Origin: Duganella dendranthematis
GTDB taxonomy: Bacteria > Pseudomonadota > Gammaproteobacteria > Burkholderiales > Burkholderiaceae_D
Direction: 5' to 3'
Assembly (NCBI RefSeq): GCF_012849375.1
Contig: NZ_CP051684.1
Location: forward strand, 4,526,001-4,590,000
DNA length: 64,000 bases
Shown: positions 34,904 through 43,329 of the stretch, piece by piece
Layout: each line of letters starts with the position of its first letter
Numbering within the stretch: the first letter of the stretch is position 1
The notes under the pieces: generated by a model
What the model was told of the DNA's origin: nothing
What the model saw: the letters and a program-made list of their open reading frames with translations, nothing else
Database searches by the model: none
Made by a program: the position numbers and the translations under genes

Positions 34904-34946
34904 CACCAAGCAACCTTCAGGATCGAAACTTAGGTTACCATGGTGC

Positions 34947-35720
34947 ATGAACCTGAACTTGAACCTGATACGTCTCGTTTGCGTCCTGAGCTGGCTTCTG
35001 GCCGGCGTGGCGGCGGCTGCGCCGCTGAAAATCTACGGCATGGACAGTGCCCCGGTCAGCTTCCTGAATCACGGCCAGGCCGATGGCTTCGTGGTCGAAC
35101 TGGCGGCTGCGATCCAGCAGCGGCTTGGGCAGCGCGATCCGATTGAGATTGTGCCGTGGGCGCGGGCCAACACGGTGGCGCTGACCGAACCTGGCGTGCT
35201 GCTGCTGTCCATCGTGCGCACTCGCGAGCGCGAGCAGACCATGCACTTTGTCGGCCCGCTGTTCAATACCTGGGTGACAGCGTTCGCGCTCAAAGGCAAG
35301 GCTGCCGAGTGGCAGCGTGACCACACCGATCTGCACAAGTTGCGCGCTGGCGCGCGGCGCGGCAGCGTGTTCGTCAGCCTGCCCGTGGCGCAAGGTTACA
35401 ACGTGGTGGATCAGACCAACACTTCCGTGACCGCCGCCAAGATGCTGATGAACCAGCGCTTCGACCTGTGGTTCGACGGCGAGGAACTGTACGACGATGC
35501 GCTGCGGCGCGCCGGCTATCAGCCGAGTGATGTCGAGGTGGCGTTCCGGCTGGACCCGATGCAGGTCTATTTTGCCTTTTCCAATGGCACGCCAGCGGCC
35601 ACCGTGCAGGCTTGGGACAACGCGCTGGGCGAGATGAAGCGCGACGGCAGCTTCCTGAAAATCTACCGCAAATGGCTGCCCGCGCACCAGTTGCCGGCCG
35701 ATGCCGCACAGAGCCATTAG
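34947..35720 (+). CDS. Periplasmic substrate-binding protein (SBP family 3-like)
   Basis: 257 residues. Signal peptide ending AAAA-AP, then KIYGMDSAPVSFLNHGQADG (the binding-protein entry strand with a G..VD/E loop: FVVELAAAIQQRLG), IEIVPWARANTVAL and, near the end, WDNALGEMKRDGSFLKIYRK, a hallmark of family 3 amino-acid-type binding proteins. No permease or ATPase genes adjoin it, so it may serve as an orphan solute receptor rather than part of an ABC importer. Ligand unknown. Confidence 0.85.
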   Translation: MNLNLNLIRLVCVLSWLLAGVAAAAPLKIYGMDSAPVSFLNHGQADGFVVELAAAIQQRLGQRDPIEIVPWARANTVALTEPGVLLLSIVRTREREQTMHFVGPLFNTWVTAFALKGKAAEWQRDHTDLHKLRAGARRGSVFVSLPVAQGYNVVDQTNTSVTAAKMLMNQRFDLWFDGEELYDDALRRAGYQPSDVEVAFRLDPMQVYFAFSNGTPAATVQAWDNALGEMKRDGSFLKIYRKWLPAHQLPADAAQSH

Positions 35721-35778
35721 TAACTATGCTCTAGTCCTGCTGGCATAGAATAAAATACCAGCACACAGCAATCACGGG

Positions 35779-36150
35779 ATGGAAATGGCTAAGAAGTTGA
35801 AAAAGAACGACGACCAGTTGGCGGACGCGGTACGCATGTCGTCACAGGAAATCTGGCAGGCCGGCCTGGCTGCCTTCGCCAAGGCGCAGGAGGAGGAGGG
35901 CAAGTTCTTCTCGATGCAGCTGTTCGAGGAGCGCGTGCTGCGCGCGCTGAGCTCGATCGGCGTGCCGAGCCGCCAGGAAGTCGACGCGCTGCATCTGCGC
36001 ATCGACCAGCTGAGTACGCAGCTGGCGGCGCTCGGCGAGCAACCAACAGCTGCTAAGAAAGCGACGCCGAAGGCCGATAAATCCGCCGCCAAAAAGCCGG
36101 CCGCAAAGAAGACGGCGGCTAAAAAGCCTGCTGCTAAGAAAGCGAAATAG
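35779..36150 (+). CDS. Phasin-family protein with Lys/Ala tail (PhaI/PhaF-like)
   Basis: 123 residues. The N-terminal 85 residues hold the phasin/polyhydroxyalkanoate granule motif SSQEIWQAGLAAFAKAQEEE followed by FFSMQLFEERVLRALSSIGV and an RQEVDALHLRIDQLSTQL coiled coil. The tail is a histone-like AAKKPA repeat (about 95-123), as in PhaF, which binds DNA and positions PHA granules. Start ATG 35779 or 35785 cannot be separated. A TetR regulator follows on the same strand, recalling phasin-regulator pairs. Confidence 0.88.
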   Translation: MEMAKKLKKNDDQLADAVRMSSQEIWQAGLAAFAKAQEEEGKFFSMQLFEERVLRALSSIGVPSRQEVDALHLRIDQLSTQLAALGEQPTAAKKATPKADKSAAKKPAAKKTAAKKPAAKKAK

Positions 36151-36259
36151 CTAACTGGCGGCATCTGGCTGCTATGTGCGCGTAAAAGCAAGCGCTGGTG
36201 TTCCTCTGTGACGTGCATCGGTGTTATGCTTGCGCGAGAATAAACAGAGGTTCCTTGCT

Positions 36260-36925
36260 ATGCTACAAAAAGCCCCCCGCCGCACCCGCGAACGCATCCT
36301 TGAGCTGTCCTTGCGCTTGTTTAACGAGTTCGGCGAGCCCAACATCACCACCACCGTGATCGCCGAAGAGATGAATATCTCGCCGGGGAACCTGTACTAC
36401 CATTTTCGTAACAAGGACGACATCGTCAACTCGATCTTCGTCCAGTTTGAAGCCGAGATTGAACGCATCCTGACCGTGCCCAACGGCCGCCGGTCCAATA
36501 TCGAGGACGTCTGGCTGTATCTGCACCTGATGTTCGAGCTGATCTGGCGTTACCGCTTTTTCTACCGCGACCTCAACGACCTGCTGTCGCGCAACCGCAA
36601 GCTCGAGCTGCATTTCAAGCAGATCCTGGCGCACAAGATCAAGGTCGCCAAGCAGCTGTGCGAAGACCTGCGCAGCGAGAAGTCGCTGGAAGCCTCCGAC
36701 AACGCCATCGATGCCATGGCGACGAATATGGTGGTGGTGGCGACTTATTGGTTATCCTACGAGTACGTGCGCAATCCGCGTAAATACAGCGAACAGCAAT
36801 CGATGGCCGACGCGCTGGCGCGTGGGTGCTACCAGGTGCTGTCGCAGATCGGCCCGTATTTGCGCAATGAGACGGCGCTGCTGTTCCAGAAATTGTCCGA
36901 AGAATACCTGAAGAAACTCAAGTGA
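36260..36925 (+). CDS. TetR family transcriptional regulator
   Basis: 221 residues from the ATG at 36260. N-terminal HTH: RERILELSLRLFNEFGEPNI, ITTTVIAEEMNISPGNLYYH and FRNKDDIVNSIF, the classic TetR helix-turn-helix. The ligand domain (about 70-221) includes WRYRFFYRDLNDLLSRNRKL, typical of the TetR_C_7 type. Located just after a phasin gene and before a TPR-like gene; control of PHA or lipid genes is a reasonable guess only. Confidence 0.92.
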   Translation: MLQKAPRRTRERILELSLRLFNEFGEPNITTTVIAEEMNISPGNLYYHFRNKDDIVNSIFVQFEAEIERILTVPNGRRSNIEDVWLYLHLMFELIWRYRFFYRDLNDLLSRNRKLELHFKQILAHKIKVAKQLCEDLRSEKSLEASDNAIDAMATNMVVVATYWLSYEYVRNPRKYSEQQSMADALARGCYQVLSQIGPYLRNETALLFQKLSEEYLKKLK

Positions 36926-36941
36926 GCCGAAGGAGGCTTTG

Positions 36942-37730
36942 ATGGCGTGGACCGCTTTTCCGTACCCTGATCCGGCGTTTCGTTACACGCCGGAGACCCT
37001 GCAGGCGGCCTGGCCGCAGCTGCATGGCGGCGACCGCGAAGCGTTTCCCACGCACCCGTCGCTGGTGCAAGCCTGGATCGCCTTCCACGCCGGCGAGTTC
37101 GAGCGCGCCGCGCGGCTGGGGCTGGATGTGGGCGTCAACGGCTATGCGGTGGCGCACAAGGCGATCTGCATGTACGCCAATTATCTGGAACCGAACGACA
37201 AGCGCCGCTTGGCCACATTCGAATGCGTGGCCGAGCGCTGCGAGCGGCAGCAGCTGGAGCAGCCGGGCAATCCGGCCGGCTACTACTGGCATGCGTATGC
37301 GCTGGGCCAGTATGCGCAAGGCATCTCGGTGGTGAAGGCGCTGTCGCGCGGCCTGGGCACTAAAATCAAGCGCAGTCTGGAAATCGCCATCAAGCTGGAA
37401 CCGCAGCGCGCCGATGCGCACGTCGCACTGGGCGTGTACCACACCGAGATCCTGGACAAGGTCGGTGCGGTGCTGGCCGGTCTGAGCTACGGCGTCAAGA
37501 AAGATGAAGCGTATCGCCAGTTTGAACTGGGTATGCAGCTTAATCCCGACTCGGCCATTGCCCGCATCCAGTATGCGCGCGCGCTGCTGATGCTGGACAA
37601 GAAAAGCAAACAGGCGCAAGCCATGGATTTATACAAGCAGGCCGCCTGCTGCAACGTGCGCGACGCCACCGAGCGGCTGGATCAGGACGCGGCGCAAAAA
37701 GAACTGGAAGAGGAAAAGTTTAGTGGTTAA
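36942..37730 (+). CDS. TPR-like repeat protein, hypothetical
   Basis: 262 residues, GAAGGAGG site upstream of ATG 36942. No signal peptide. The helical body has tetratricopeptide-like periodicity: HPSLVQAWIAFHAGEFERAA, IKLEPQRADAHVALGVYH and MQLNPDSAIARIQYARALLM. Ends in an acidic tail whose last 8 bases overlap the GTG of the LOG gene, so both are translated together. Probably a protein-protein scaffold; partners unknown. Confidence 0.82.
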   Translation: MAWTAFPYPDPAFRYTPETLQAAWPQLHGGDREAFPTHPSLVQAWIAFHAGEFERAARLGLDVGVNGYAVAHKAICMYANYLEPNDKRRLATFECVAERCERQQLEQPGNPAGYYWHAYALGQYAQGISVVKALSRGLGTKIKRSLEIAIKLEPQRADAHVALGVYHTEILDKVGAVLAGLSYGVKKDEAYRQFELGMQLNPDSAIARIQYARALLMLDKKSKQAQAMDLYKQAACCNVRDATERLDQDAAQKELEEEKFSG

Positions 37731-38265
37731 AAATATTTGCGTGTACTGCGGCGCCAATGCCGGCATCACTCCCCAATACGCCGAGGCGGCGCGAGCGCTA
37801 GGCCAGGCGCTGGTGGCGCGCAACCTGTCGCTGGTCTACGGCGGTGGCAATGTCGGCCTGATGGGTATTATCGCTGACGAAGTGCTGCGTCTGGGTGGTG
37901 AAGTCACCGGCGTGATTCCGACTGCGCTGGTCGAACGCGAAGTGGGCCACACCGGCCTGACGCGCCAGTTCATCGTCAAGGACATGCATGAGCGCAAGGC
38001 CATGATGGCACAGCTGGCCGACGGCTTCATCGCCATGCCGGGCGGCATGGGCACGCTGGAAGAGCTGTTCGAGATGCTGACCTGGTCGCAGCTCGGCATT
38101 CACGCCAAGCCGATCGGACTGCTGAATGTGGACGGCTTCTACGACAGCCTCAACGATTTCATCCGCCACGCCGGCGAGCAGGGCTTTATCCGCCCGCAGC
38201 ACGTGGCGCTGATGAATGTCGAAAGCGAACCGGAAGCGCTGCTCAGCCGCCTGACGAGCATCTGA
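37723..38265 (+). CDS. LOG family protein (nucleotide 5'-monophosphate phosphoribohydrolase)
   Basis: 180 residues, GTG start at 37723 inside the end of the previous gene. The Rossmann start CVYCGANAGITPQYAEAA, YGGGNVGLMG and the catalytic PGGMGTLEELFEMLTWSQLG identify the LOG/TIGR00730 family, which cleaves the ribose from cytokinin or other nucleoside monophosphates. The in vivo substrate in a betaproteobacterium is not known from sequence. Convergent with the DUF4142 gene 7 bases away. Confidence 0.93.
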   Translation: MVKNICVYCGANAGITPQYAEAARALGQALVARNLSLVYGGGNVGLMGIIADEVLRLGGEVTGVIPTALVEREVGHTGLTRQFIVKDMHERKAMMAQLADGFIAMPGGMGTLEELFEMLTWSQLGIHAKPIGLLNVDGFYDSLNDFIRHAGEQGFIRPQHVALMNVESEPEALLSRLTSI

Positions 38266-38272
38266 CCGCAGC

Positions 38273-38785
38273 TTACTTGAGCGTGGCGTCGAGCTTCTTG
38301 GCCATCTCGCCATGATGGGCGACGGTTGGCTCCAGCTTGCTTGCCAGCGCTTTGACGTCGGCGTCTTTCGCGTTGGCGATATCCTTCTTCAGCGCGGCGA
38401 GCACCTTGGTGTGGTCGGCAACACCGGCTTTGCTGACATATTGCTTGTCAAACGCGGCGCCGGACAGTTTCTCCAGGTCAGTGGCCATTTTCTTGTGTTC
38501 TGCGTCGGGTTCTGTCGGCAACGTCACATTCTTGGCGGCGGCGACTTTTTTGGTCTCATCCAGACCTTTGCCATGGTCGTCAATCATCGTTTGCGCAAAT
38601 GATTTAACGTCGGCGTTGCTGCTTTTATCGAGCGCCAGCTTGCCAGCGGCGACTTCCGCGATGTTGGCTTGGGCGATGGCAACCAGGCGGTCGCTGTCGG
38701 CTTTGGCGATCGGCGTTTGTGCGGATGCGATATTGGCGAGGGCAAAGCTGGCGGCCAGCGCGGCGAATAGACGAGTGTGGGACAT
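38273..38785 (-). CDS. DUF4142 exported protein
   Basis: 170 residues from the ATG at 38785 (GGAGAAG site). Signal peptide ending IASA-Q. The mature protein is a helical bundle of the DUF4142 type with IAQANIAEVAAGKLAL, VKSFAQTMIDDHGKGLDETK and VADHTKVLAALKKDI; conserved His in DDHGK and ADHTK. Family members are periplasmic and ferritin-like in shape; several lie near stress genes. No metal site can be proven here. Confidence 0.88.
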   Translation of the reverse strand: MSHTRLFAALAASFALANIASAQTPIAKADSDRLVAIAQANIAEVAAGKLALDKSSNADVKSFAQTMIDDHGKGLDETKKVAAAKNVTLPTEPDAEHKKMATDLEKLSGAAFDKQYVSKAGVADHTKVLAALKKDIANAKDADVKALASKLEPTVAHHGEMAKKLDATLK

Positions 38786-38908
38786 AGGTCTTCTCCAGTG
38801 TCGATTTAAGGGAAATGAATTGCACAGCAAAGGCGGCGCCTTTGATATGTTCATTGCATCTTTCTCGGTTTTCTGCAGATCGACTGTGCGCCAGCAAACG
38901 CCCACGCG

Positions 38909-39418
38909 TCAGCCCCAGAGACGTTCTCCGCCGATATCGAGCGACGTCAGGTAGAGGCGCAGGTCGAATTCATACTGGTGGTAGTTTGGCTCCATGTAGG
39001 TGCACAGCTTGTAGAACGGCTTGTCGTGCTGCTTCTCTTTAATGTGCGCCAGCTCGTGGACGGCAATCATGCGTAGGAATTCCAGCGGCACTTCCTTGAA
39101 CATGGTCGCTACGCGGATTTCGTGCTTGGCCTTCAGCTTGCCGCCCTGCACGCGCGAGATCGAGGTGTGCAACCCCAGCGCGTGGTTGATCACATGGATC
39201 TTGCTGTCGTATTCGACCTTGTTGATCGGCTCGGCGTTGCGCAGGAATTCCGTCTTCAGCTCCTGCACGTACTGGTACAGCGCGCGGTCGGTACGCAGAT
39301 CGTGCGGCTTGCTGTAGCGCTTGAGCAGCACTTCGCCCAGCTGGTTCTTGGCGATCAGCTGCGCGACTTGCTGCTGGGTTTGTTCGGAGTAGGCGCTGAG
39401 GTACTTCAGGTGGGACAT
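38909..39418 (-). CDS. YgjP-like (DUF45) zinc metallopeptidase-type protein
   Basis: 169 residues. The zinc motif HELAHIKEKQHDKPFYKLC (HExxH with a further His) is the signature of YgjP-like proteins. Preceding text: VPLEFLRMIAVHELAH. No signal peptide, cytoplasmic. Function of the family is uncertain. Monocistronic on the minus strand between DUF4142 and GST genes. Confidence 0.85.
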   Translation of the reverse strand: MSHLKYLSAYSEQTQQQVAQLIAKNQLGEVLLKRYSKPHDLRTDRALYQYVQELKTEFLRNAEPINKVEYDSKIHVINHALGLHTSISRVQGGKLKAKHEIRVATMFKEVPLEFLRMIAVHELAHIKEKQHDKPFYKLCTYMEPNYHQYEFDLRLYLTSLDIGGERLWG

Positions 39419-39470
39419 GACGGCTGCAGAAAAATGGCGAACCGGGAATGTACCACAGCGCGGCTGCGGG

Positions 39471-40106
39471 TCAGGCTTTTGCGGCGTCGGCCAGCATCGC
39501 TTCGGCGCGGGTGATGGCGCGCTGCACGGCGGGCCGGGCCGCTACCAGCGCGTACCAGCGCTCGACATGCGGCGTGGCGCTGAAATCGATATTGGCGAAG
39601 GCGCGGCGCCACAGCCAGCCAAAATGGGCGATGTCGGCAATGGTATAGCTATCGCCTGCTACGTAGTCCTGCGTGGCCAGCGCGCGCTCCAGCAGCGCGA
39701 GCGTACGTTTGGCTTCGCCATCAAAGCGCGCAATCGCCGCCGGCATAGCTTCCGGCGCGACCTTCTGGAAATAGCCCGACTGGCCAAACGCCGGCCCCAG
39801 TCCAGACGCGTGAAAGAACAACTGCTCAAACACGCGTGCGCGCGCCACGCTTGCCGTTGGCAGTAGTTGCCCATGCCGTTCCGCCAGATACACCAGGATC
39901 GCGGCTGACTCGGTCAGCACCAGCTTGTCGGCCGGCGATATCAGAACCGGCACTTTGGCGTTCGGGTTGAGCAGCGTGAAAGCCTCGGTCTTTTGCTCCC
40001 CCTGGCGCACGTTGACGGCGTGCAACTGATAGTCCTGCGCAAATTCTTCCAGGGCGATGATGGCTTTGATGCTGTTGGGCGTGGCGAAGGCGTAGAGCTG
40101 GTACAT
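39471..40106 (-). CDS. Glutathione S-transferase family protein
   Basis: 211 residues. Thioredoxin-fold N-domain with YAFATPNSIKAIIALEE and the cis-Pro/Ser-Glu glutathione pocket AKVPVLISPADKLVLTESAA; helical C-domain with YVAGDSYTIADIAHFGWLWR, the GST N-capping/hydrophobic staple (Ser-Tyr-Thr-x-x-Asp). Detoxification or peroxidase role likely. Divergent from a LysR regulator across about 150 bases, the usual arrangement for local control. Confidence 0.92.
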   Translation of the reverse strand: MYQLYAFATPNSIKAIIALEEFAQDYQLHAVNVRQGEQKTEAFTLLNPNAKVPVLISPADKLVLTESAAILVYLAERHGQLLPTASVARARVFEQLFFHASGLGPAFGQSGYFQKVAPEAMPAAIARFDGEAKRTLALLERALATQDYVAGDSYTIADIAHFGWLWRRAFANIDFSATPHVERWYALVAARPAVQRAITRAEAMLADAAKA

Positions 40107-40255
40107 GATGCAGTCCTGTTGTCGTTGGTAATGACGCTACTTTGCCGTTCGATGCGACGTCGCGGAAGAACGGACAAACCATATCTCTCATTCCTTAGGG
40201 GAATACGGTGACAGCTTAGCCATGCTTCGTTAAGATGGAGTAGAGGAGGAATGCT

Positions 40256-41146
40256 GTGGATCGTTTAACCCTGATGGAAATTTTTGTATGCGTGGTGGAG
40301 GCCGGGTCGTTTTCCGCTGCCGCGCGACGGTTGCATACCGGCCAGCCGGCCGTGTCGAAGGCCGTGGCGCAGTTGGAGGCGCGGCTGGGCACCCGGCTGC
40401 TGTCGCGCACTACGCGCGGCCTGACGACCACGGACGCCGGCCATCGCTACTACGAAGGCGCGCGCAAGACCATCAGCCAGGCCGACGAGACGGAGCTGGA
40501 GACACGTGGCGCCGGCGCCAGTCTGAGCGGGCGCTTGCGCGTCTGCGCCGGTCTGACCTTTGGCCGTCTGCACGTGGTGCCGAAGTTGGGGGCGTGGCTG
40601 CGCGAGCATCCGGCGCTGGAACTGGATGTGGTGCTGGATGACCGCCATATCGATTTGCTGGAACATGGCATCGACGTCGCGCTGCGGATGGGAGCGCTGA
40701 GCGACTCGTCAATGACGGCGCGCCGCATTGCGCAGGGCCGGCGGCTGGTGGTCGGCACGCCGGCGTATTTCGCGCAGCATGGCGTGCCGCAATCGCCGGC
40801 CGATCTGGCGCAGCATAGCGCGGTGCCGTATGTGCAGGACGCCGGCGGCAGCGGCCACTGGGTGTTTGAACGCGATGGCGAGCGCCAGCCGGTGACGTTG
40901 CAGGGACGGTTGCGGGTATCGGCGGCGGAGGGCTTGCGCGCGGCGGTGCTGTCCGACCAAGGGCTGGCGGTGGCGTCCGAATGGATGTTTGCGCCGGAGC
41001 TGGCCAGCGGTGAAGTCCAGGCGGTGCTGACCGACTGGAGCTTGCCGGCGATGGATGTGTGGGCGGTTTATCCATCGGGCCGGCTGGCGAGCGCCAAGGC
41101 GCGGGCGTTTGTGGATTTTGTGCAGGCGTCGCTGACGCCTGCGTGA
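40256..41146 (+). CDS. LysR family transcriptional regulator
   Basis: 296 residues, GTG start at 40256 with AGAGGAGGA upstream. HTH at 4-60: LMEIFVCVVEAGSFSAAARR, LHTGQPAVSKAVAQLEARLG and LLSRTTRGLTTTDAG. The effector domain follows from about 90 (LSGRLRVCAGLTFGR) and includes GIDVALRMGALSDSSM. This subtype (CrgA/PecT-like) commonly controls an adjacent divergent gene, so the GST is the first candidate target. Convergent with the peroxiredoxin fusion. Confidence 0.93.
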   Translation: MDRLTLMEIFVCVVEAGSFSAAARRLHTGQPAVSKAVAQLEARLGTRLLSRTTRGLTTTDAGHRYYEGARKTISQADETELETRGAGASLSGRLRVCAGLTFGRLHVVPKLGAWLREHPALELDVVLDDRHIDLLEHGIDVALRMGALSDSSMTARRIAQGRRLVVGTPAYFAQHGVPQSPADLAQHSAVPYVQDAGGSGHWVFERDGERQPVTLQGRLRVSAAEGLRAAVLSDQGLAVASEWMFAPELASGEVQAVLTDWSLPAMDVWAVYPSGRLASAKARAFVDFVQASLTPA

Positions 41147-41150
41147 GCGA

Positions 41151-42341
41151 TCAGATTGCCGGCGCGGCGGGGAAGTCGACCGGTACCTGCGTCAATGCAT
41201 GCAGGTAGTTGGTGATGATCTTGTCGCCGATGACCATGACCGTATCGACCAGTTGCCCTTTGCTGTAGCCGGCCGCGAGGAAGGCCGCCAGCAACGCCGG
41301 CTCGGCGTGGCCGCGGTTCAGCGTGGCGCTCTTGACCAGCTTGGCCAACGCATCCAGTTTGGCGTCGAACGCGGCGCCGCCTTTGCGGATCTCGATGATC
41401 TGCTCCGGCGTGAAACCGACCATGCCGCCCAACGCGGTATGCGCAGCCAGGCAATATTCGCACTGATTGACCTGGCTGACTACCAGGTTGATGACTTCGC
41501 GCTCCTTGGCGATCAGCGCGCTTTTGCCGTTTTGCAGCGTCAGGTAATTGCCCAGTGCGGTATCCGAATACGCCAGCGTGGCATACAGGTTGGGCACCAT
41601 GCCCAAGCCTTTTTTCAGTTGTTCAAAGATGGCCTGATTGGCTGGCGTGACGCTGGCTGCGGTCGGCACGGGAAAGCGCGTCAGCGCCTGTTGCAGCGAT
41701 GGCAGCAGCAGCGCGGTTTCCGGACGGCTGGTGTAGTCGGGATCGACTTCGGCGTAGAGGATCACGCCGTCGGTGTCGATCACGAAGCGGCCCGGCAGCG
41801 GCAAGGTCCAGCTATCGTCGCCGTTGAAGGAAGGCAGGTCGTTCTTCAGCGATTTGTACAGCTCGATCAGGTAATCCGGCATCTGGTAGCGGATGCCGAA
41901 CGCGGCGGCGACGTCGTTGCCACTGTCGTTCAGCACCGGGAACGACAGTTCGTTCTGGCGCATGGCCTTGCGGCTGTTGGACGCGGTCTGCGGCGAGATG
42001 GCGACCAGGCTGGCGCCGAGCGCCTTGAGTTGCGGCAGTTCGGCTTGCAGCGCTTGCAGGTCCAGGTTGCAGTAAGGGCACCAGACGCCACGGTAGAAGC
42101 TGACTACCAGCGGACCTTGCTTCAGCAGTTCTGCCGAGCTGACCGGGTTGCCGTCGGCATCGCTCAGGGTGAAGGCTGGTGCGCGGTCGCCCACCTTGAG
42201 CGCGCCGTCGGCCAGGCCGGAGGCGCGCAAATCGGCGGTGGCGCGGTGCATGGTTTCGATCACCGAGTAGGGGACGTTGTAAGGCGGTTTGCCTGCTTCG
42301 AAGTCGGCTTTAAAGGCGTCCAGTTTAGCTTTGAGGGTCAT
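41151..42341 (-). CDS. Peroxiredoxin (AhpC/TSA)-AhpD fusion protein
   Basis: 396 residues from the ATG at 42341. The N-terminal two-thirds is a thiol peroxidase: GDRAPAFTLSDADGNPVSS, the active site YRGVWCPYCNLDLQALQ (CxxC), and a VPFxI-like continuation to about residue 215. The C-terminal part (about 235-390) is AhpD/carboxymuconolactone-decarboxylase-like with the redox motif NQCEYCLAAHTALG. AhpC and AhpD are usually separate proteins, where AhpD reduces AhpC. Here both are joined, which suggests a self-contained peroxide reductase. Convergent with the LysR gene. Confidence 0.88.
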   Translation of the reverse strand: MTLKAKLDAFKADFEAGKPPYNVPYSVIETMHRATADLRASGLADGALKVGDRAPAFTLSDADGNPVSSAELLKQGPLVVSFYRGVWCPYCNLDLQALQAELPQLKALGASLVAISPQTASNSRKAMRQNELSFPVLNDSGNDVAAAFGIRYQMPDYLIELYKSLKNDLPSFNGDDSWTLPLPGRFVIDTDGVILYAEVDPDYTSRPETALLLPSLQQALTRFPVPTAASVTPANQAIFEQLKKGLGMVPNLYATLAYSDTALGNYLTLQNGKSALIAKEREVINLVVSQVNQCEYCLAAHTALGGMVGFTPEQIIEIRKGGAAFDAKLDALAKLVKSATLNRGHAEPALLAAFLAAGYSKGQLVDTVMVIGDKIITNYLHALTQVPVDFPAAPAI

Positions 42342-42536
42342 GATGGTTTCCTGTCTGAGTGAGTTGGCCAAGCGCTGTGTGGCTGGCATGGAACTCAGTA
42401 TGGAAGCGCATCGGTATTCCGTTAAGACACGTGGAGGCAATATGACTTATCCCTTTTGGGAATGGCTGTCAGAAATTCGCGTCAGCAAGACGGGTCTGCC
42501 CGATGACATTCTTCCGGCCAGTACCTGGATTACTCT

Positions 42537-42564
42537 GGCGCTATATAATTGAGTTTATTGCGGT
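42537..42564. promoter_or_regulatory. ModE-box-like operator upstream of modA
   Basis: Left half GGCGCTATATA (42537-42547) and right half TTTATTGCGGT (42554-42564) with a 6-base spacer. Compared with the ATCGNTATATA-N6-TATATAACGAT form of ModE sites, the left half matches strongly (CGCTATATA) and the right half about 7 of 11. The site sits 19 bases before the modA ATG and overlaps a TATAAT, and a modE gene ends the operon, so molybdate-dependent autoregulation is likely. Confidence 0.55.
42544..42549 (+). promoter_or_regulatory. Candidate -10 box for modABCE
   Basis: TATAAT lies within the ModE-like operator, 34 bases upstream of the modA ATG. No good -35 box at 17 bases (GTACCT region), so the assignment is tentative. 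Confidence 0.4.
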
Positions 42565-42583
42565 TTAAATCACGGGAGTTGAT

Positions 42584-43327
42584 ATGTTGAAAGCAGGGGT
42601 AGTAATCGTATTGGCAGCGCTGGGCGCTTCGGCGTCGGCGGCGGACATCACGGTCTCGGCAGCAGCCAGCCTGACCAACGCCTTCAAGGAAATCGGCACC
42701 GCGTTCGAGAAGGAACACGCGGGTGACAAGGTACAGTTCAATTTCGCCGCTTCCGATCCGCTGGTACAGCAGATCAGCAAAGGCGCGCCGGTCGACGTGT
42801 TTGCTTCCGCTGACCAGGATGCCATGGACAAGGCCGACAACCTGAAACTGCTGGCGCCAGGCACGCGCAAGAACTTCGCCAGTAACAGCCTGGTGCTGAT
42901 CGCGCCGCAGGGCGGCAAGGTGCCGGTCAAGAGCCTGGCCGACGTGACGCAGCCTGCCGTGGCGCGCATCACCATCGGCAACCCGGCCAGCGTCCCGGTC
43001 GGCCGCTACACCAAGGCCGCGCTGGAAAATGCCAAGCTGTGGGCCTCCGTTGAACCGAAGCTAATTCTCGGCACCTCGGTGCGCCAGTGCCTGGACTATG
43101 TGGCGCGCGGTGAAGTCGATGCCGGTTTCGTCTACGCCACCGATGCCGCGATTGTCAAAGACAAGGTCACCGTGGTGGCCACGGTGCCGACTGAAACGCC
43201 GGTGACTTACCCGATCGCGGTAATCGCCGCCGGCCCGCAAGCCGCCGCCGGCCGCAAGTTTGCTGACTATGTGCAGTCGCCGGCCGGCCAGGCCATTCTT
43301 GCCAAGTACGGTTTCGGCCGTCCGTAA
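42584..43327 (+). CDS. modA: Molybdate-binding periplasmic protein ModA
   Basis: 247 residues, GGGAG site upstream. Signal peptide ending ASASA-A. ModA features: ITVSAAASLTNAFKEIGTAF, FNFAASDPLVQQISKGAPVD, FASADQDAMDKA, and LGTSVRQCLDYVARGEVDAG and FVYATDAA near the C-lobe. The protein binds molybdate or tungstate and delivers it to ModB/ModC. First gene of modABCE with a ModE-like operator in front. Confidence 0.95.
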   Translation: MLKAGVVIVLAALGASASAADITVSAAASLTNAFKEIGTAFEKEHAGDKVQFNFAASDPLVQQISKGAPVDVFASADQDAMDKADNLKLLAPGTRKNFASNSLVLIAPQGGKVPVKSLADVTQPAVARITIGNPASVPVGRYTKAALENAKLWASVEPKLILGTSVRQCLDYVARGEVDAGFVYATDAAIVKDKVTVVATVPTETPVTYPIAVIAAGPQAAAGRKFADYVQSPAGQAILAKYGFGRP

Positions 43328-43329
43328 GC

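Noticed and set aside
35100..36150. AAKKPA repeats of the phasin as a DNA tandem repeat or CRISPR-like array
   Set aside because: The repetition is in the protein's low-complexity tail with variable codons, without spacer-repeat structure.
42441..42552. Small plus-strand frame of about 36 codons upstream of modA
   Set aside because: No ribosome site, and it overlaps the modA operator and promoter region; treated as non-coding.
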